Shown: positions 1 through 7,725, counted from the first letter of the stretch. The stretch: 43,594 bases of DNA from JAGLTA01 sp023142625 (GCA_030641665.1 DAOWHA010000002.1:1-43594); one strand, 5' to 3'. Translations and numbers: made by a program. Notes: generated from the sequence alone by a model not told the origin.

Positions 1-684
1 AAAAGATCGCAAACCGCATTCTTGCGCTTCGCCAGCCAGCTCTTGATCAAAATTTAATAACTGCTCATAATCCATTTTTTCCAAAATAGAGATTAATTTT
101 TTATCAAACACTTTGCCTTTGGCTGAATATTCAGCAGGCGCTTCTTTGGTTAAACAATGCGACAGATCGCCGGAAGCGATTAAAGCAATCCTTTTATTGC
201 TTCTTGTGATAACTTGCTTTAAATACTTGCCAAACTCAAAATGCTCCTGATATCCTAAAAACGAATATGCTATCGGAACAATTTTCACTTGCGGAATATT
301 TTTAGCTAAATAATAAAGCGGGACTAAAATTCCATGATCTAAAGACGGATCGCTAATCAAAGAAATCGGCAATTCAGGCGTTTCCGCCCTTATTTTAATC
401 TTATTTATAAAACTAATATCTGATTCAAATTCAAATTTAGCGTCTAAATCGCCAAAATTTTTAAAATCTCCATGATAACTACCGCTAACCTGTATGGTAA
501 AAAAATCGGCGTTAATTAGTCCGTGCGGAGAAATAATAATAATTGTATCGGGCTGAGCCGCGTAAAGCCTGCCTGCCAAAGACTCCATCGCCTCTTTTGT
601 CTTGGTAATCTGATTGATATTATCTTTGCCAATGCTCGGAATCAATATTGGCGGATGAGGCGTTATCGCCGCGAATACTAACAT
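1..684 (-). CDS. Memo/LigB-like protein (AmmeMemoRadiSam system protein B family), 3' end missing
   Basis: The start codon is at 684 and the frame stays open to the window edge, so only the first 228 codons are seen. The protein opens MLVFAAITPHPPILIPSIG and continues with IIIISPHG (about residues 51-58) and a SGDLSHCL motif (about residue 185). These His-containing motifs match the Memo/class III extradiol dioxygenase (LigB-like) fold. In that family the His residues bind metal in dioxygenases, while Memo members have no settled reaction. No signal peptide or membrane segment is seen, so it is probably cytosolic. It has its own promoter just upstream and points away from the thermonuclease gene's 3' end. 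Family assignment is firm; substrate and function are unknown. Confidence 0.8.
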   Translation of the reverse strand, partial: MLVFAAITPHPPILIPSIGKDNINQITKTKEAMESLAGRLYAAQPDTIIIISPHGLINADFFTIQVSGSYHGDFKNFGDLDAKFEFESDISFINKIKIRAETPELPISLISDPSLDHGILVPLYYLAKNIPQVKIVPIAYSFLGYQEHFEFGKYLKQVITRSNKRIALIASGDLSHCLTKEAPAEYSAKGKVFDKKLISILEKMDYEQLLNFDQELAGEAQECGLRSF

Positions 685-715
685 AAAATTTTGTTATTTA
701 CTTTTTAATGCTTTT

Positions 716-743
716 ATTATATCAAACAGCGAATTAGTGTCAA
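716..743 (-). promoter_or_regulatory. Promoter of the Memo/LigB-like gene
   Basis: Read on the minus strand this is TTGACA (743-738), a 16-bp spacer and a perfect TATAAT (721-716), about 32 bp before the start codon at 684. The spacer ends GTTTGA, as in the promoter of the toxin-antitoxin pair at 5812-5839. Confidence 0.85.
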
Positions 744-750
744 CGCAAAA

Positions 751-3700
751 TTAATTTTCCTTGCCAATCCACGGATCAAATTCAACATTATCGCTTACAG
801 GGCAATAATCGTTGCCGTTTGGATTTAATTCTGGATGAAACGGACCGCTTTCATCGCCCCACCAATTATTAATCGCGTTAATAGTTGAAGACGCTGACTT
901 ATTTATAATGCCGCCATACATATCTTTAATGCTGCTAGAAAAATGATTATCAAAAATCCGAGAATTAGAAATTTTAAAATCTGGATTGCCTTTAATAACT
1001 TTTATTCCGATACGATGATTTTTAATAATAGAATTGGTTATATTGATAATAGAATTACCGTTTATAACTTTTATGCCTGAATAATTATTTTTAATCGTAG
1101 AATTATGAATATAAACCTCTGATTTATCGCCTTTAATCTCTATCCCTGTATTATTATTTGAAATAGTAGAATTATTTATATTCGCCTTTCCATTATTGGC
1201 AACTATGGCGCCGGGTGTTTGAAAAGTAATCATCATCGCAGCTATACAAACATCATGGGCGCAAGTGCCTTTATAATAACCTGTATAATTGATAATTGCA
1301 TAATCCATCCATAGGATCCCGCCTCCCGAAATAATAATCGCTCCCCAGTCTCCATATTTAGGATCTCCGTTTGAGCCTTCAATATTGCCTCCTTTTTCAT
1401 TGTCATTATAAGAAGTAAAAATAATATATTGCCCGGGCAAACCATTTGCTATTAATTCTCCTTTTATATTTAATCCTGCATTCTTGTCAAATTTTATAAC
1501 GACTCCAGGCTCAATAGTCAAAATTTCACCTTCCTTAACTGTTAAAAATGAATTCCTAATGCAATAAGGGCTGCTGCTTGAGGTTAAAATTTGGGTAAAA
1601 ATTTTTCCGTCTCCGTCTAACGGAATATTGCGGCAGGCAACAACGCTGTTTAAAGTTCTCTCGCTTATCTGATTTGACAATCCATATAATGTTTCGCTGT
1701 TAAAAACTTTTATCGCAAAACAATATTCAGTATCTTTTATTAAATTTTTAATTTCATATTCTATCTCTTGATTATGGTAAATTATTTCCAGATGCTTGCT
1801 TTCAGCGCTATCCCATTCAGCCAGCATATCGCATTCTCCGATTTTTTCCTTATAGCGCAAATCATAATAAGCGTCTTCTGTAAAATCTATGCCCGTCGGT
1901 TTTGTCCAGTATAATTTAATTGATTTAGAAGAAGTAAAAGCGAACTGCGCGGTTAAATCGCTGATTATGATATTATTATTTACAATTTTTGTTTCAACTT
2001 TATCGCTCCATTCACCGGTATTTCCCGCTTTATCTGCCGCGCGGACTTGAAAATAGACAGTATTCCAGTCATTAACGCTGAAATTAAAAATTGTACTTGT
2101 GCTGGTTGTCGCGATTATCCAATCCTGCCATTCGCCGCTATTAATTTTATATTGCAAATCAAAACTTTCTATTCCGCTAACGATTGTTGAACTCGCATTT
2201 GCATCATCGCCGCTCCAATTAACGGTAAATCCTGTTTTATTATAATCATTTTTTAAGTTATCTATGGTTGAACTCGGCGCTGTCGCGTCAACAATCCAAT
2301 AATGAATTATTGAACTGCTGACATTGCCTGCTTGATCAATTCCTTTAACTTCCAAACTGTGCGTATCTTCGGATAAACCGCTAATTGTGGAACTGGCAGA
2401 GCAGGCTTGCCAATCTTCGCTGTCTAATTTTCGTTGAAAAATAATATTGTCTTCGTTTGCCGCTATCTCAAAATACGCTTCCGTGGAACTTGAAAAATAT
2501 GGAGGGCTGCTGATTATGCTCACGGTCGGCGCGATAGTGTCTAAAATCGGAATAATCTCCCATTCATATTCGGGAGGACTGTCTTCAATGTTTCCTGCTA
2601 AATCCGCTGCTTTTACTCTGAAAATATTCAGCCCTAAATCCAAATTATCGTATTCAAGAGGAGAAAAACAGATCTGCCACTCTCCGCTGTTCAATTGGCA
2701 ATTAAAAACAGCCTCCTCAGAAGCTGAAAATTCGAATTCAGCAATATTAAAATTGCTTGGATTGTTCGGGTTTTTAGTTATTGTCGTAATTGGCGAGACA
2801 GAATCGCCGCCTCCTCCTCCGAAAAAGACAAAATTGCTCGGTTTAACTTGCGCCGCCTGTTCGTTCGGATTGCTCTCTTTATTGGCAAATTCAGCGTTTG
2901 GATCGCCGCCAATCTGAATTTTTTCATCTTTTTTGCCTGTTTTTTCAACAACTTTTTTATCACAGACTCCGGAAAACAGCCCGCGGCTGTTCTGTTCCGC
3001 TGAATTATAAGCGAGCTGTATGCTGTCTTTTCGCATTTCGTCAATCATAACAGGACAATTTTTCCAGCCCGGCTGGCAAAAAAAAGTTTCTGCTAATCCC
3101 TCAAGCGCTAATCGTTCATTTATAAACATATCTCCTGAATAAACATATCTTAACAGCCGCCCGTATCTATCCTTGTCTGCTCCGGAATCTTTAACGAGTT
3201 TTAATTCTCCTATTTCCAAAAGCTGGATATTCCTTATTCTCGCAACCCACGCCAAGCATTCATCGTCTTGCGGTCCGGGTTTTCCTAATTCTGGCGTATC
3301 AATGCCGATATACCGCACTTTTTCACCAGAGGTTAAAACGATGGTGTCTCCGTCTATCACATAATCAACTGTTGTTTTACTCTGATTTTCAACCTGTTTT
3401 TCCTCTTTTTTGATTAAAGCGCTCGGTTTTTTCGCGGCTTGAGCAATATTATCTTGCTTTTTCTCCTCTTTAACATATTTATTTTTATTATCAATCTGCT
3501 GCGGCTCAACTGAATTATCCGCGATAATAACTGGCTCCGGCTTGCTTTCGTCTTTTTCAGCCGCGGACAGCACTTTTCCGCCTGAATTTTCAGGTTTGCC
3601 CGGCTCTTTTGAAGTTTTTTCGCTCTTTAATGTTATTTTAGCGGCTCCCGCGATCGCTTTCTTTGTCGCGTCCGCTATAATTTCTCTTCCTGATTCAACA

Positions 3701-4152
3701 ACAAGCGCGCTGTAAATAAACGCTTCTTTTGCCGTGTTAAAAGCGTCTACCAATGTTTTAGATGCTATTTTTCTGCTAACGAAAAAAGTGTCGCCCCAAG
3801 TATATTTTACTCTGTCAAACTGATTTTTTGACAGCCCATTTTTAAACTTGCTCCAAACGCTTAATTTTTTCTGCGCGCTTTTCTCTTTGTCAATTTTTTC
3901 AAATTCTTTAATAAAATAATCTATCGCGCCAGCGCTATATCCAACTGCCTGCGGATAAAGCATATTCCAATAGTCAAGATTAAGTTTAAGATCGTCATTA
4001 TATTTAAAAATTGGCTTAATAGAACTATCATCAATAATACAAACTTTATAATTTGACCCATTAAGTTTTTTTACTAAATATTTTATTTTTAAATTATTAA
4101 ACTCTTCTTCTACTATTTGATAATTTTCTACATTTCTAATATCTATCCTCAA
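751..4152 (-). CDS. Large secreted-type protein: thermonuclease domain, Ig/FnIII-like repeats, beta-helix; 5' end lost to an IS
   Basis: The frame is 1133 codons from a TTG at 4152 and runs into the IS30 end, where a stop follows at 4161-4159. The true N terminus, including any signal peptide, is therefore missing. Residues 60-81 carry WNMLYPQAVGYSAG, which I recall from C-terminal parts of other large exported proteins. Residues 180-260 are a charged linker. Residues 261-400 are a staphylococcal-nuclease-like domain with DGDTIVL, VRYIGIDTPE (Arg280) and DRYGRLLRY (Arg332), the positions of the family's catalytic residues. Ig/FnIII-like repeats follow (about 440-830). Then comes a right-handed beta-helix rich in N-N-x-x-G-I repeats, ending NNWWGDESGPFHPELNPNG. 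The likely role is extracellular DNA cutting by a wall-attached protein, but the present copy may be unexpressed or unexported. Confidence 0.75.
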   Translation of the reverse strand: MRIDIRNVENYQIVEEEFNNLKIKYLVKKLNGSNYKVCIIDDSSIKPIFKYNDDLKLNLDYWNMLYPQAVGYSAGAIDYFIKEFEKIDKEKSAQKKLSVWSKFKNGLSKNQFDRVKYTWGDTFFVSRKIASKTLVDAFNTAKEAFIYSALVVESGREIIADATKKAIAGAAKITLKSEKTSKEPGKPENSGGKVLSAAEKDESKPEPVIIADNSVEPQQIDNKNKYVKEEKKQDNIAQAAKKPSALIKKEEKQVENQSKTTVDYVIDGDTIVLTSGEKVRYIGIDTPELGKPGPQDDECLAWVARIRNIQLLEIGELKLVKDSGADKDRYGRLLRYVYSGDMFINERLALEGLAETFFCQPGWKNCPVMIDEMRKDSIQLAYNSAEQNSRGLFSGVCDKKVVEKTGKKDEKIQIGGDPNAEFANKESNPNEQAAQVKPSNFVFFGGGGGDSVSPITTITKNPNNPSNFNIAEFEFSASEEAVFNCQLNSGEWQICFSPLEYDNLDLGLNIFRVKAADLAGNIEDSPPEYEWEIIPILDTIAPTVSIISSPPYFSSSTEAYFEIAANEDNIIFQRKLDSEDWQACSASSTISGLSEDTHSLEVKGIDQAGNVSSSIIHYWIVDATAPSSTIDNLKNDYNKTGFTVNWSGDDANASSTIVSGIESFDLQYKINSGEWQDWIIATTSTSTIFNFSVNDWNTVYFQVRAADKAGNTGEWSDKVETKIVNNNIIISDLTAQFAFTSSKSIKLYWTKPTGIDFTEDAYYDLRYKEKIGECDMLAEWDSAESKHLEIIYHNQEIEYEIKNLIKDTEYCFAIKVFNSETLYGLSNQISERTLNSVVACRNIPLDGDGKIFTQILTSSSSPYCIRNSFLTVKEGEILTIEPGVVIKFDKNAGLNIKGELIANGLPGQYIIFTSYNDNEKGGNIEGSNGDPKYGDWGAIIISGGGILWMDYAIINYTGYYKGTCAHDVCIAAMMITFQTPGAIVANNGKANINNSTISNNNTGIEIKGDKSEVYIHNSTIKNNYSGIKVINGNSIINITNSIIKNHRIGIKVIKGNPDFKISNSRIFDNHFSSSIKDMYGGIINKSASSTINAINNWWGDESGPFHPELNPNGNDYCPVSDNVEFDPWIGKEN

Positions 4153-5227
4153 TTCAATTTAGAAGCGCAACTTTAAGTGCTATACTTAAAGTTATATGTC
4201 TAAAAAATACAAACACCTTAACCAAAAAGATCGCGACCGAATCTTTGAGTTGTTAAGGATGGGTAAAACCCAAAAAGATATTGGAAACATCATCGGTCGG
4301 CATAAATCAACTATTAGCCGCGAGTTAAACAGAAACAAGCATAAAAAACTTAAAACTTATCTTCCAGACAGCGCAGAAAAGAAAGCGGTTAAAAGAAAAA
4401 TTAAAGGTCGAAAGAGAAGTTATCTTGAAAAAGATTTTAAATTGCGAGAGTATGTCATTGAAAAACTTAAAGATGACTGGTCTCCTAAACAGATTGAAGG
4501 CAGGGTCAAAACAGAAATTGGAAAGTATATAAATTACGAAAGCATCTATCAATATATTTACAGTTTAGCAGGAAGAAAACAAAATTTAAAGCATTTTTTA
4601 AAAAAATCGCATAGAATCAGACGAAAAAAGAACAACAGGAAAATCAATAAAAGCAGAATTCTTAATCGCATTGATATTGATTTAAGGTCTAAAATAGTGG
4701 AAAAACGGAAGCAATTCGGGCATTGGGAGGGCGACAGCATGGCGTTTCAAGCTCATAAGCAACAATTAGCGACACAGACACAGAACGCAAAAGCAGGTTA
4801 ACGGTAATCCTGCGCCCGAAAGATAAAACGGCTAAATCCAAAAGTGAAATCATCAATAAATATTTCAAACGATTCCCGATTGAAGCGCGAAAAACAATGA
4901 CTTTTGACAACGGGCTGGAATTCGCGGATCATCAGGCGATAACAAAATCCATCGGAACTAAAATATTTTTCGCAAAACCTTATTCTTCGTGGCAAAGAGG
5001 AAGCAACGAGAACGGCAACGGATTGATCCGCTGGTATCTTCCGAGAAACACAGATTTAAACTCCTTAACAGATGAGCAACTTAATGCTATTATGGAATTA
5101 ATAAATAATCGTCCGAAAAAATGCCTCGGGTTTAAAACTCCTAATGAAATATTTTTAAATGAAATGAGCAAAATTTATAAATCAAAGCCTAATTTATTTA
5201 ACAGTTCGGTTGCACTTAGAAGTTGAA
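4153..5227 (+). mobile_element. IS30-family insertion sequence, about 1.07 kb
   Basis: The ends are imperfect inverted repeats. The left begins TTCAATTTAGAAGCGCAAC (4153) and the right end, read inward, is TTCAACTTCTAAGTGCAAC (5227), with 14 of 19 positions identical. The single transposase gene lies between them. A perfect 9-bp hairpin (AACTTTAAG/CTTAAAGTT) sits just before the transposase start. I see no clear target duplication. The element separates the truncated thermonuclease gene from an orphan TTGACA box on the right. Confidence 0.8.
4196..5226 (+). pseudogene. IS30-family transposase, frameshifted
   Basis: The first frame (4196-4801) encodes an N-terminal helix-turn-helix (KDIGNIIGRHKSTISRELNR) and the first catalytic Asp in GHWEGDS. 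It then runs out of frame and stops at 4799. A different frame resumes with ERKSRLTVILRPKDK (about 4785) and carries the second Asp (TFDNGLEF, from 4897) and the Glu (SWQRGSNENGNGLIRWY). All three residues of the DDE triad are present, split between frames. The break lies in ACACAGACACAGAAC (about 4773-4787), where an extra CA dinucleotide would explain the shift. No poly-A slippery heptamer is seen, so this looks like a disabling mutation rather than programmed frameshifting. A sequencing error is possible. Confidence 0.8.
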
Positions 5228-5238
5228 TGTAGCATTGG

Positions 5239-5244
5239 TGTCAA
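5239..5244 (-). promoter_or_regulatory. Orphan -35 box to the right of the IS
   Basis: On the minus strand TTGACACCAATGCTACA runs straight into the IS end at 5227, 11 bp after TTGACA. The other two TTGACAC promoters in this part of the window have TATAAT 16 bp after the -35, so any -10 box here has been displaced or deleted. It probably belonged to the truncated gene to the left of the IS; this is inference. Confidence 0.4.
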
Positions 5245-5245
5245 T

Positions 5246-5277
5246 GAAAAAAACTCGCCCGCGGTTTGCGAGACGAG
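5246..5277 (-). terminator. Terminator after the toxin-antitoxin pair
   Basis: On the minus strand a GC-rich stem (CTCGTCT...GGGCGAG, with two G-T pairs) is followed by a run of seven T. It lies about 65 bp after the toxin stop codon. Confidence 0.6.
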
Positions 5278-5295
5278 CCTTTAATTTTTGTGATT

Positions 5296-5338
5296 TTTAT
5301 CCGCCCAAGGCGGACTATGAAACTATCAAGAAATTTTG
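5296..5338 (-). repeat. 3' untranslated cassette, copy 1
   Basis: This stretch between the toxin stop and its terminator has the order GATTTTTATCCGCCC-AAGGCGG-CTATC-GAAATTTTGA on the plus strand. It matches similar stretches after the NYN gene and after the large surface protein. CCGCC/GGCGG can form a small hairpin. Confidence 0.5.
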
Positions 5339-5340
5339 AA

Positions 5341-5586
5341 TTATTGATGATTATTTATGTCAAAAACTACTAAAATATCATTATCAAGATATGCTAATGC
5401 CCGAAATTGCCTATTTATTCTAAAATACCAAATTCCATCTTCTTTTGGTTTTCTTTTTTTGAAATCAGTTAAATAAAAACCGCCTGCTAAAAGAAAATTT
5501 TTAGCTTTTTTATACTGCCTTAATAAGTTTCTTTTTTCTAAATATAAAACGACTTCCTTCCTTTCAACTATTCTGATTATTTTCAT
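5341..5586 (-). CDS. RelE/ParE-like toxin of a type II toxin-antitoxin pair
   Basis: This is an 81-residue basic protein. Its central and C-terminal part, IWYFRINRQFRALAYLDNDI followed by LVVFDINNHQ, has the alternating beta-strand and Arg pattern typical of the RelE/ParE fold. Members of that fold cut ribosome-bound mRNA or block gyrase, and which applies here cannot be told. The start overlaps the antitoxin stop by 4 bp (ATGA), giving the usual antitoxin-first translationally coupled pair. Both genes share one promoter at 5812-5839. The assignment rests on size, fold pattern and gene arrangement. Confidence 0.65.
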   Translation of the reverse strand: MKIIRIVERKEVVLYLEKRNLLRQYKKAKNFLLAGGFYLTDFKKRKPKEDGIWYFRINRQFRALAYLDNDILVVFDINNHQ

Positions 5587-5783
5587 ATATTCACAAAATG
5601 TGATTGATCTAATTTTTTAGTTTCGCTTATTTTTCTCTTCATTTTAAGTGTTGTTTCTTTGTCGTCTAATTCCATTAATTTCGTAAAATAAAAATGTTTT
5701 TCCAAGTAATCTTTAAAATCTAAAATATTTTCAAATTTAGATTTTTTAATTTTAATATTTTCTTTAAATGTAATTGTAGTCAT
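5583..5783 (-). CDS. Antitoxin partner of the RelE/ParE-like toxin
   Basis: This 66-residue protein begins MTTITFKENIKIKK, followed by a helical stretch (LDFKDYLEKHFYF) and a charged C terminus. A short beta-strand start before a helix resembles ribbon-helix-helix or Phd-like antitoxin N termini, and the tail would wrap the toxin. It comes first in the operon, overlaps the toxin start by 4 bp and sits about 30 bp after a consensus promoter. Such antitoxins usually repress their own promoter. No obvious palindromic operator is seen here. Confidence 0.55.
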   Translation of the reverse strand: MTTITFKENIKIKKSKFENILDFKDYLEKHFYFTKLMELDDKETTLKMKRKISETKKLDQSHFVNI

Positions 5784-5811
5784 ATTTTTTTAATTATTTC
5801 TTATATTGCCT

Positions 5812-5839
5812 ATTATATCAAATCAGCAGTTGGTGTCAA
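5812..5839 (-). promoter_or_regulatory. Promoter of the toxin-antitoxin pair
   Basis: Minus strand: TTGACA (5839-5834), 16-bp spacer ending ATTTGA, TATAAT (5817-5812). The flanking string TTGGTGTCAATGAAAA is repeated exactly beside the IS at about 5235. Confidence 0.85.
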
Positions 5840-5962
5840 TGAAAACGAATCATGAATTAGGAATTAAGGAAACATTAAACAAAATTTAATTCTTGACTAA
5901 TTTCGCGGTCGCGCGCGTCGCTAAAAAATTAAAAATAGGAAAAAATATAAAAATAGGAAAAA

Positions 5963-5998
5963 GTTGACAAGATTGCGCGGTCGCATAATTTCGTCAAC
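5963..5998. repeat. Near-perfect palindrome, copy 1
   Basis: The arms GTTGACAAGATTGCGCG and CGCATAATTTCGTCAAC flank a 2-base centre, with a few mismatches or G-T pairs. It is a close copy of the palindrome at 6101-6140. A partial relative (TTTCGCGGTCGC) lies at about 5902. The gene-free stretch 5840-6160 otherwise holds only AT-rich, strand-biased sequence (T-rich on plus). Confidence 0.7.
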
Positions 5999-6100
5999 TA
6001 TTTTTATTCTTTTTATTTTATTTAATTTTTTGATTTTTAATCTTTTCTGATTTTTCTTTTTTTAATTTTTTTCTTTTTCTGGTTTAATATTAATTATTCA

Positions 6101-6140
6101 GAGTTGACGAGATTGTGCGGTCGCATAATTTCGTCAACTC
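6101..6140. repeat. Near-perfect palindrome, copy 2
   Basis: GAGTTGACGAGATTGTGCG pairs with CGCATAATTTCGTCAACTC around a 2-base centre. The arms are longer and better matched than in copy 1, 138 bp away. It would form a 19-bp hairpin on either strand. T-rich sequence follows on the plus strand, so it could end a plus transcript, but no plus gene is seen here. Confidence 0.7.
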
Positions 6141-6164
6141 TTTATTTTTTATCTAAAAACAAAA

Positions 6165-6196
6165 CCCCACCCCAACTTAAAAAACTGAGACGGGGA
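6165..6196 (-). terminator. Terminator after the TPR gene
   Basis: On the minus strand CCCCGTCTCAGTT pairs, with several G-T pairs, to the segment ending GGGGTGGGG, and TTTTGTTTT follows. It lies about 105 bp after the TPR stop codon. Confidence 0.55.
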
Positions 6197-6300
6197 ATTT
6201 TTTTGCGATTTTTATTTCTGCTAGATAGGCGTATCGCAATATGTCCCTACATTTATTTATTTAAATATTGCTCTATCTGTTCGCTTTTATATCCAGCTTT

Positions 6301-6846
6301 TTACATTTTCTCTAATTTCTTTAATATTTCAATGTCCTCTCCTCCTGTTTTTTGGAATTCAATATAATATTTCCAAGCGCTATCTTTGTCTTGCAGGATA
6401 ATATAATTTTTTGTTAAAAACAGATATGTATTTGAATATTGTCCTTTAAAATTTTTGATAATTTCTAAATAATGATTATTTGCTTCTTCGCAGTCTTTCT
6501 TATATTCGTAAATTTTTGCGAGGTTATTATGATAAAGATATAGAACTGTCCCCTGTTTTTCGTAAGGATAACTTTTGTAAATTTCTATTGATTTATCAGT
6601 ATTTCCTAAATACCTGTGAGCCCTTGCCAACTCAATATAATAATCAAAATTAGAGTTGTCTTCCTGAATTTTATCGCTCCATTTTTTAATATTATCTAAA
6701 TTTTTTATGACTTCTTCCTGATTTATTCCAGCTTTTTGCATATAATATTTTATTCTGCTTTTCTCAATAATATCAAAATAAAAAACCGCAGACAAAATAG
6801 CGACAACAATTAAAAATCCTAATAAAAATAATGCTTTCTTTTTCAT
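6301..6846 (-). CDS. Membrane-anchored TPR-repeat protein
   Basis: This 181-residue protein starts MKKKALFLLGFLIVVAILSA, an uncleaved signal or single membrane segment (about residues 4-24). A mostly helical outer part contains at least three TPR-like units: FDYYIELARAHRYLGNTDKS, LYLYHNNLAKIYEYKKDCEE and TYLFLTKNYIILQDKDSAWK. TPR domains hold protein partners; none can be named here. The gene has its own promoter and terminator, so it is a single unit between the toxin-antitoxin pair and the NYN gene. A specific function is not recognisable. Confidence 0.7.
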   Translation of the reverse strand: MKKKALFLLGFLIVVAILSAVFYFDIIEKSRIKYYMQKAGINQEEVIKNLDNIKKWSDKIQEDNSNFDYYIELARAHRYLGNTDKSIEIYKSYPYEKQGTVLYLYHNNLAKIYEYKKDCEEANNHYLEIIKNFKGQYSNTYLFLTKNYIILQDKDSAWKYYIEFQKTGGEDIEILKKLEKM

Positions 6847-6880
6847 AATAAATTAAATTAATGTTTATAAACCTGTTCCA

Positions 6881-6909
6881 AATATAACAAATCTATTTAA
6901 AATTTTCAA
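6881..6909 (-). promoter_or_regulatory. Promoter of the TPR gene
   Basis: Minus strand: TTGAAA (6909-6904), 17-bp spacer, TATATT (6886-6881), about 35 bp before the start codon at 6846. Confidence 0.75.
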
Positions 6910-6938
6910 TACTAAAAACGGATAAAAAATTCTCAAAC

Positions 6939-6974
6939 AAAAAACCCCGCTGCGGTTTTTACACCGCAACGGGG
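6939..6974 (-). terminator. Terminator after the NYN gene
   Basis: On the minus strand CCCCGTTGCGGT pairs without a gap (one G-T pair) with ACCGCAGCGGGG and is followed by six T. Confidence 0.85.
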
Positions 6975-6983
6975 AATTTTTTA

Positions 6984-7030
6984 CGATTTTGATCCACCCA
7001 AGGCGGAATAAAAGCTATCGCGAAACTTTG
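6984..7030 (-). repeat. 3' untranslated cassette, copy 2
   Basis: Plus-strand order is CGATTTTGATCCACCCAAGG-CGGAATAAAAG-CTATCGCGAAACTTTGA, directly after the NYN stop. It is the most complete of the three copies. CGATTTT and CTATCG can pair around a small inner hairpin. Confidence 0.55.
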
Positions 7031-7033
7031 AGA

Positions 7034-7579
7034 TTATAAATATTTTATAAATTTTTCAATATCTTCTTTTATTAATAATCTTGTAATATTAGCATTCTTC
7101 ATTACGCCATAACTTGGTTGATGGGCAAATCCAATATATTCCACTTTTTTACCTAAACTCTTAACTTTCTTTATCGCTGGCACTAAATCTGTGTCAGATG
7201 ATATTAACACTGCTTCATCATAATAATTTTCATAAGCTCCTACAAGCAAATCAACTGCCATTTGAACATCTACGCCTTTTTCGTGATATTTGCCATTATT
7301 TTGCATTAAGTGACCTTTTTTAATAATAAAATTTCTTTTCAAATTATTAAATAACTTTCTTTGATTATTCCTAAGCGACATCCCTTTCTTATCTCTATTG
7401 TTCTTTGCCCTAATTATTCCGACATAATATCTTAATGACATTATTTTTCTATCTCTTGCTAAAAATTTACAAAAATTAAAATAATTAAAATTAATTGTAT
7501 TTTTTATATTAAGTTCCTTGTCTTTTAATTTAAAATATAAATTTCCGCCGTCAATATAAACTGCGACTTTTTTTATCAT
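7034..7579 (-). CDS. NYN-domain (LabA/DUF88-like, PIN-fold) putative ribonuclease
   Basis: The preferred start is the ATG at 7579 (MIKKVAVYIDGGNLY), giving 181 residues. An upstream in-frame ATG at 7630 would put the leader terminator hairpin inside the coding region. Acidic positions of the NYN/PIN fold are visible: Asp in VAVYIDGGNL, Asp residues in KGVDVQMAVDLL and in ISSDTDLVPAIKK. Family members are metal-dependent nucleases acting on RNA; the target here is unknown. The gene stands alone, with a promoter related to the window's small-RNA promoters, and a complete terminator lies between promoter and start codon. Expression would thus need read-through or an alternative fold. The domain call is firm. 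Confidence 0.8.
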   Translation of the reverse strand: MIKKVAVYIDGGNLYFKLKDKELNIKNTINFNYFNFCKFLARDRKIMSLRYYVGIIRAKNNRDKKGMSLRNNQRKLFNNLKRNFIIKKGHLMQNNGKYHEKGVDVQMAVDLLVGAYENYYDEAVLISSDTDLVPAIKKVKSLGKKVEYIGFAHQPSYGVMKNANITRLLIKEDIEKFIKYL

Positions 7580-7588
7580 AACATTATT

Positions 7589-7640
7589 TAAAAAACCCAC
7601 CGGGGTTCCTCTGAAAAACAGAGGAACCAAGAGTGGGTGG
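7589..7640 (-). terminator. Terminator hairpin in the leader of the NYN gene (attenuator candidate)
   Basis: On the minus strand GGTTCCTCTG pairs perfectly with CAGAGGAACC around TTTTT, with an outer CCCAC/GTGGG stem, and six T follow. The T run ends about 10 bp before the NYN ATG at 7579, so it lies inside the leader and upstream of the gene. Confidence 0.75.
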
Positions 7641-7642
7641 TT

Positions 7643-7669
7643 TTAGCGAAAATAAGGAAGTTCATCCAT
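7643..7669 (-). other. Possible leader peptide MDELPYFR
   Basis: A short frame of eight codons and a stop lies between promoter and leader terminator. The same stretch also forms a hairpin (GAAAATAA/TTATTTTC on plus, 7648-7655 with 7671-7678), so it may be structural rather than coding. No SD is seen. Low confidence. Confidence 0.2.
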
Positions 7670-7695
7670 ATTATTTTCTTATTTCTAATATTATT

Positions 7696-7723
7696 ATATT
7701 AACATAAATAAAAAGTATGTCAA
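7696..7723 (-). promoter_or_regulatory. Small-RNA-type promoter upstream of the NYN gene
   Basis: Minus strand: TTGACA (7723-7718), spacer TACTTTTTATTTATGT (16 bp), TAATAT (7701-7696). It differs from the promoters of the small-RNA units at 23899 and 24086 by only two bases of the spacer. Confidence 0.8.
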
Positions 7724-7725
7724 AT

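Noticed and set aside
7580..7630. Longer N terminus for the NYN protein
   Set aside because: It would translate the leader terminator hairpin, and the domain begins at MIKKVAVYIDGG.
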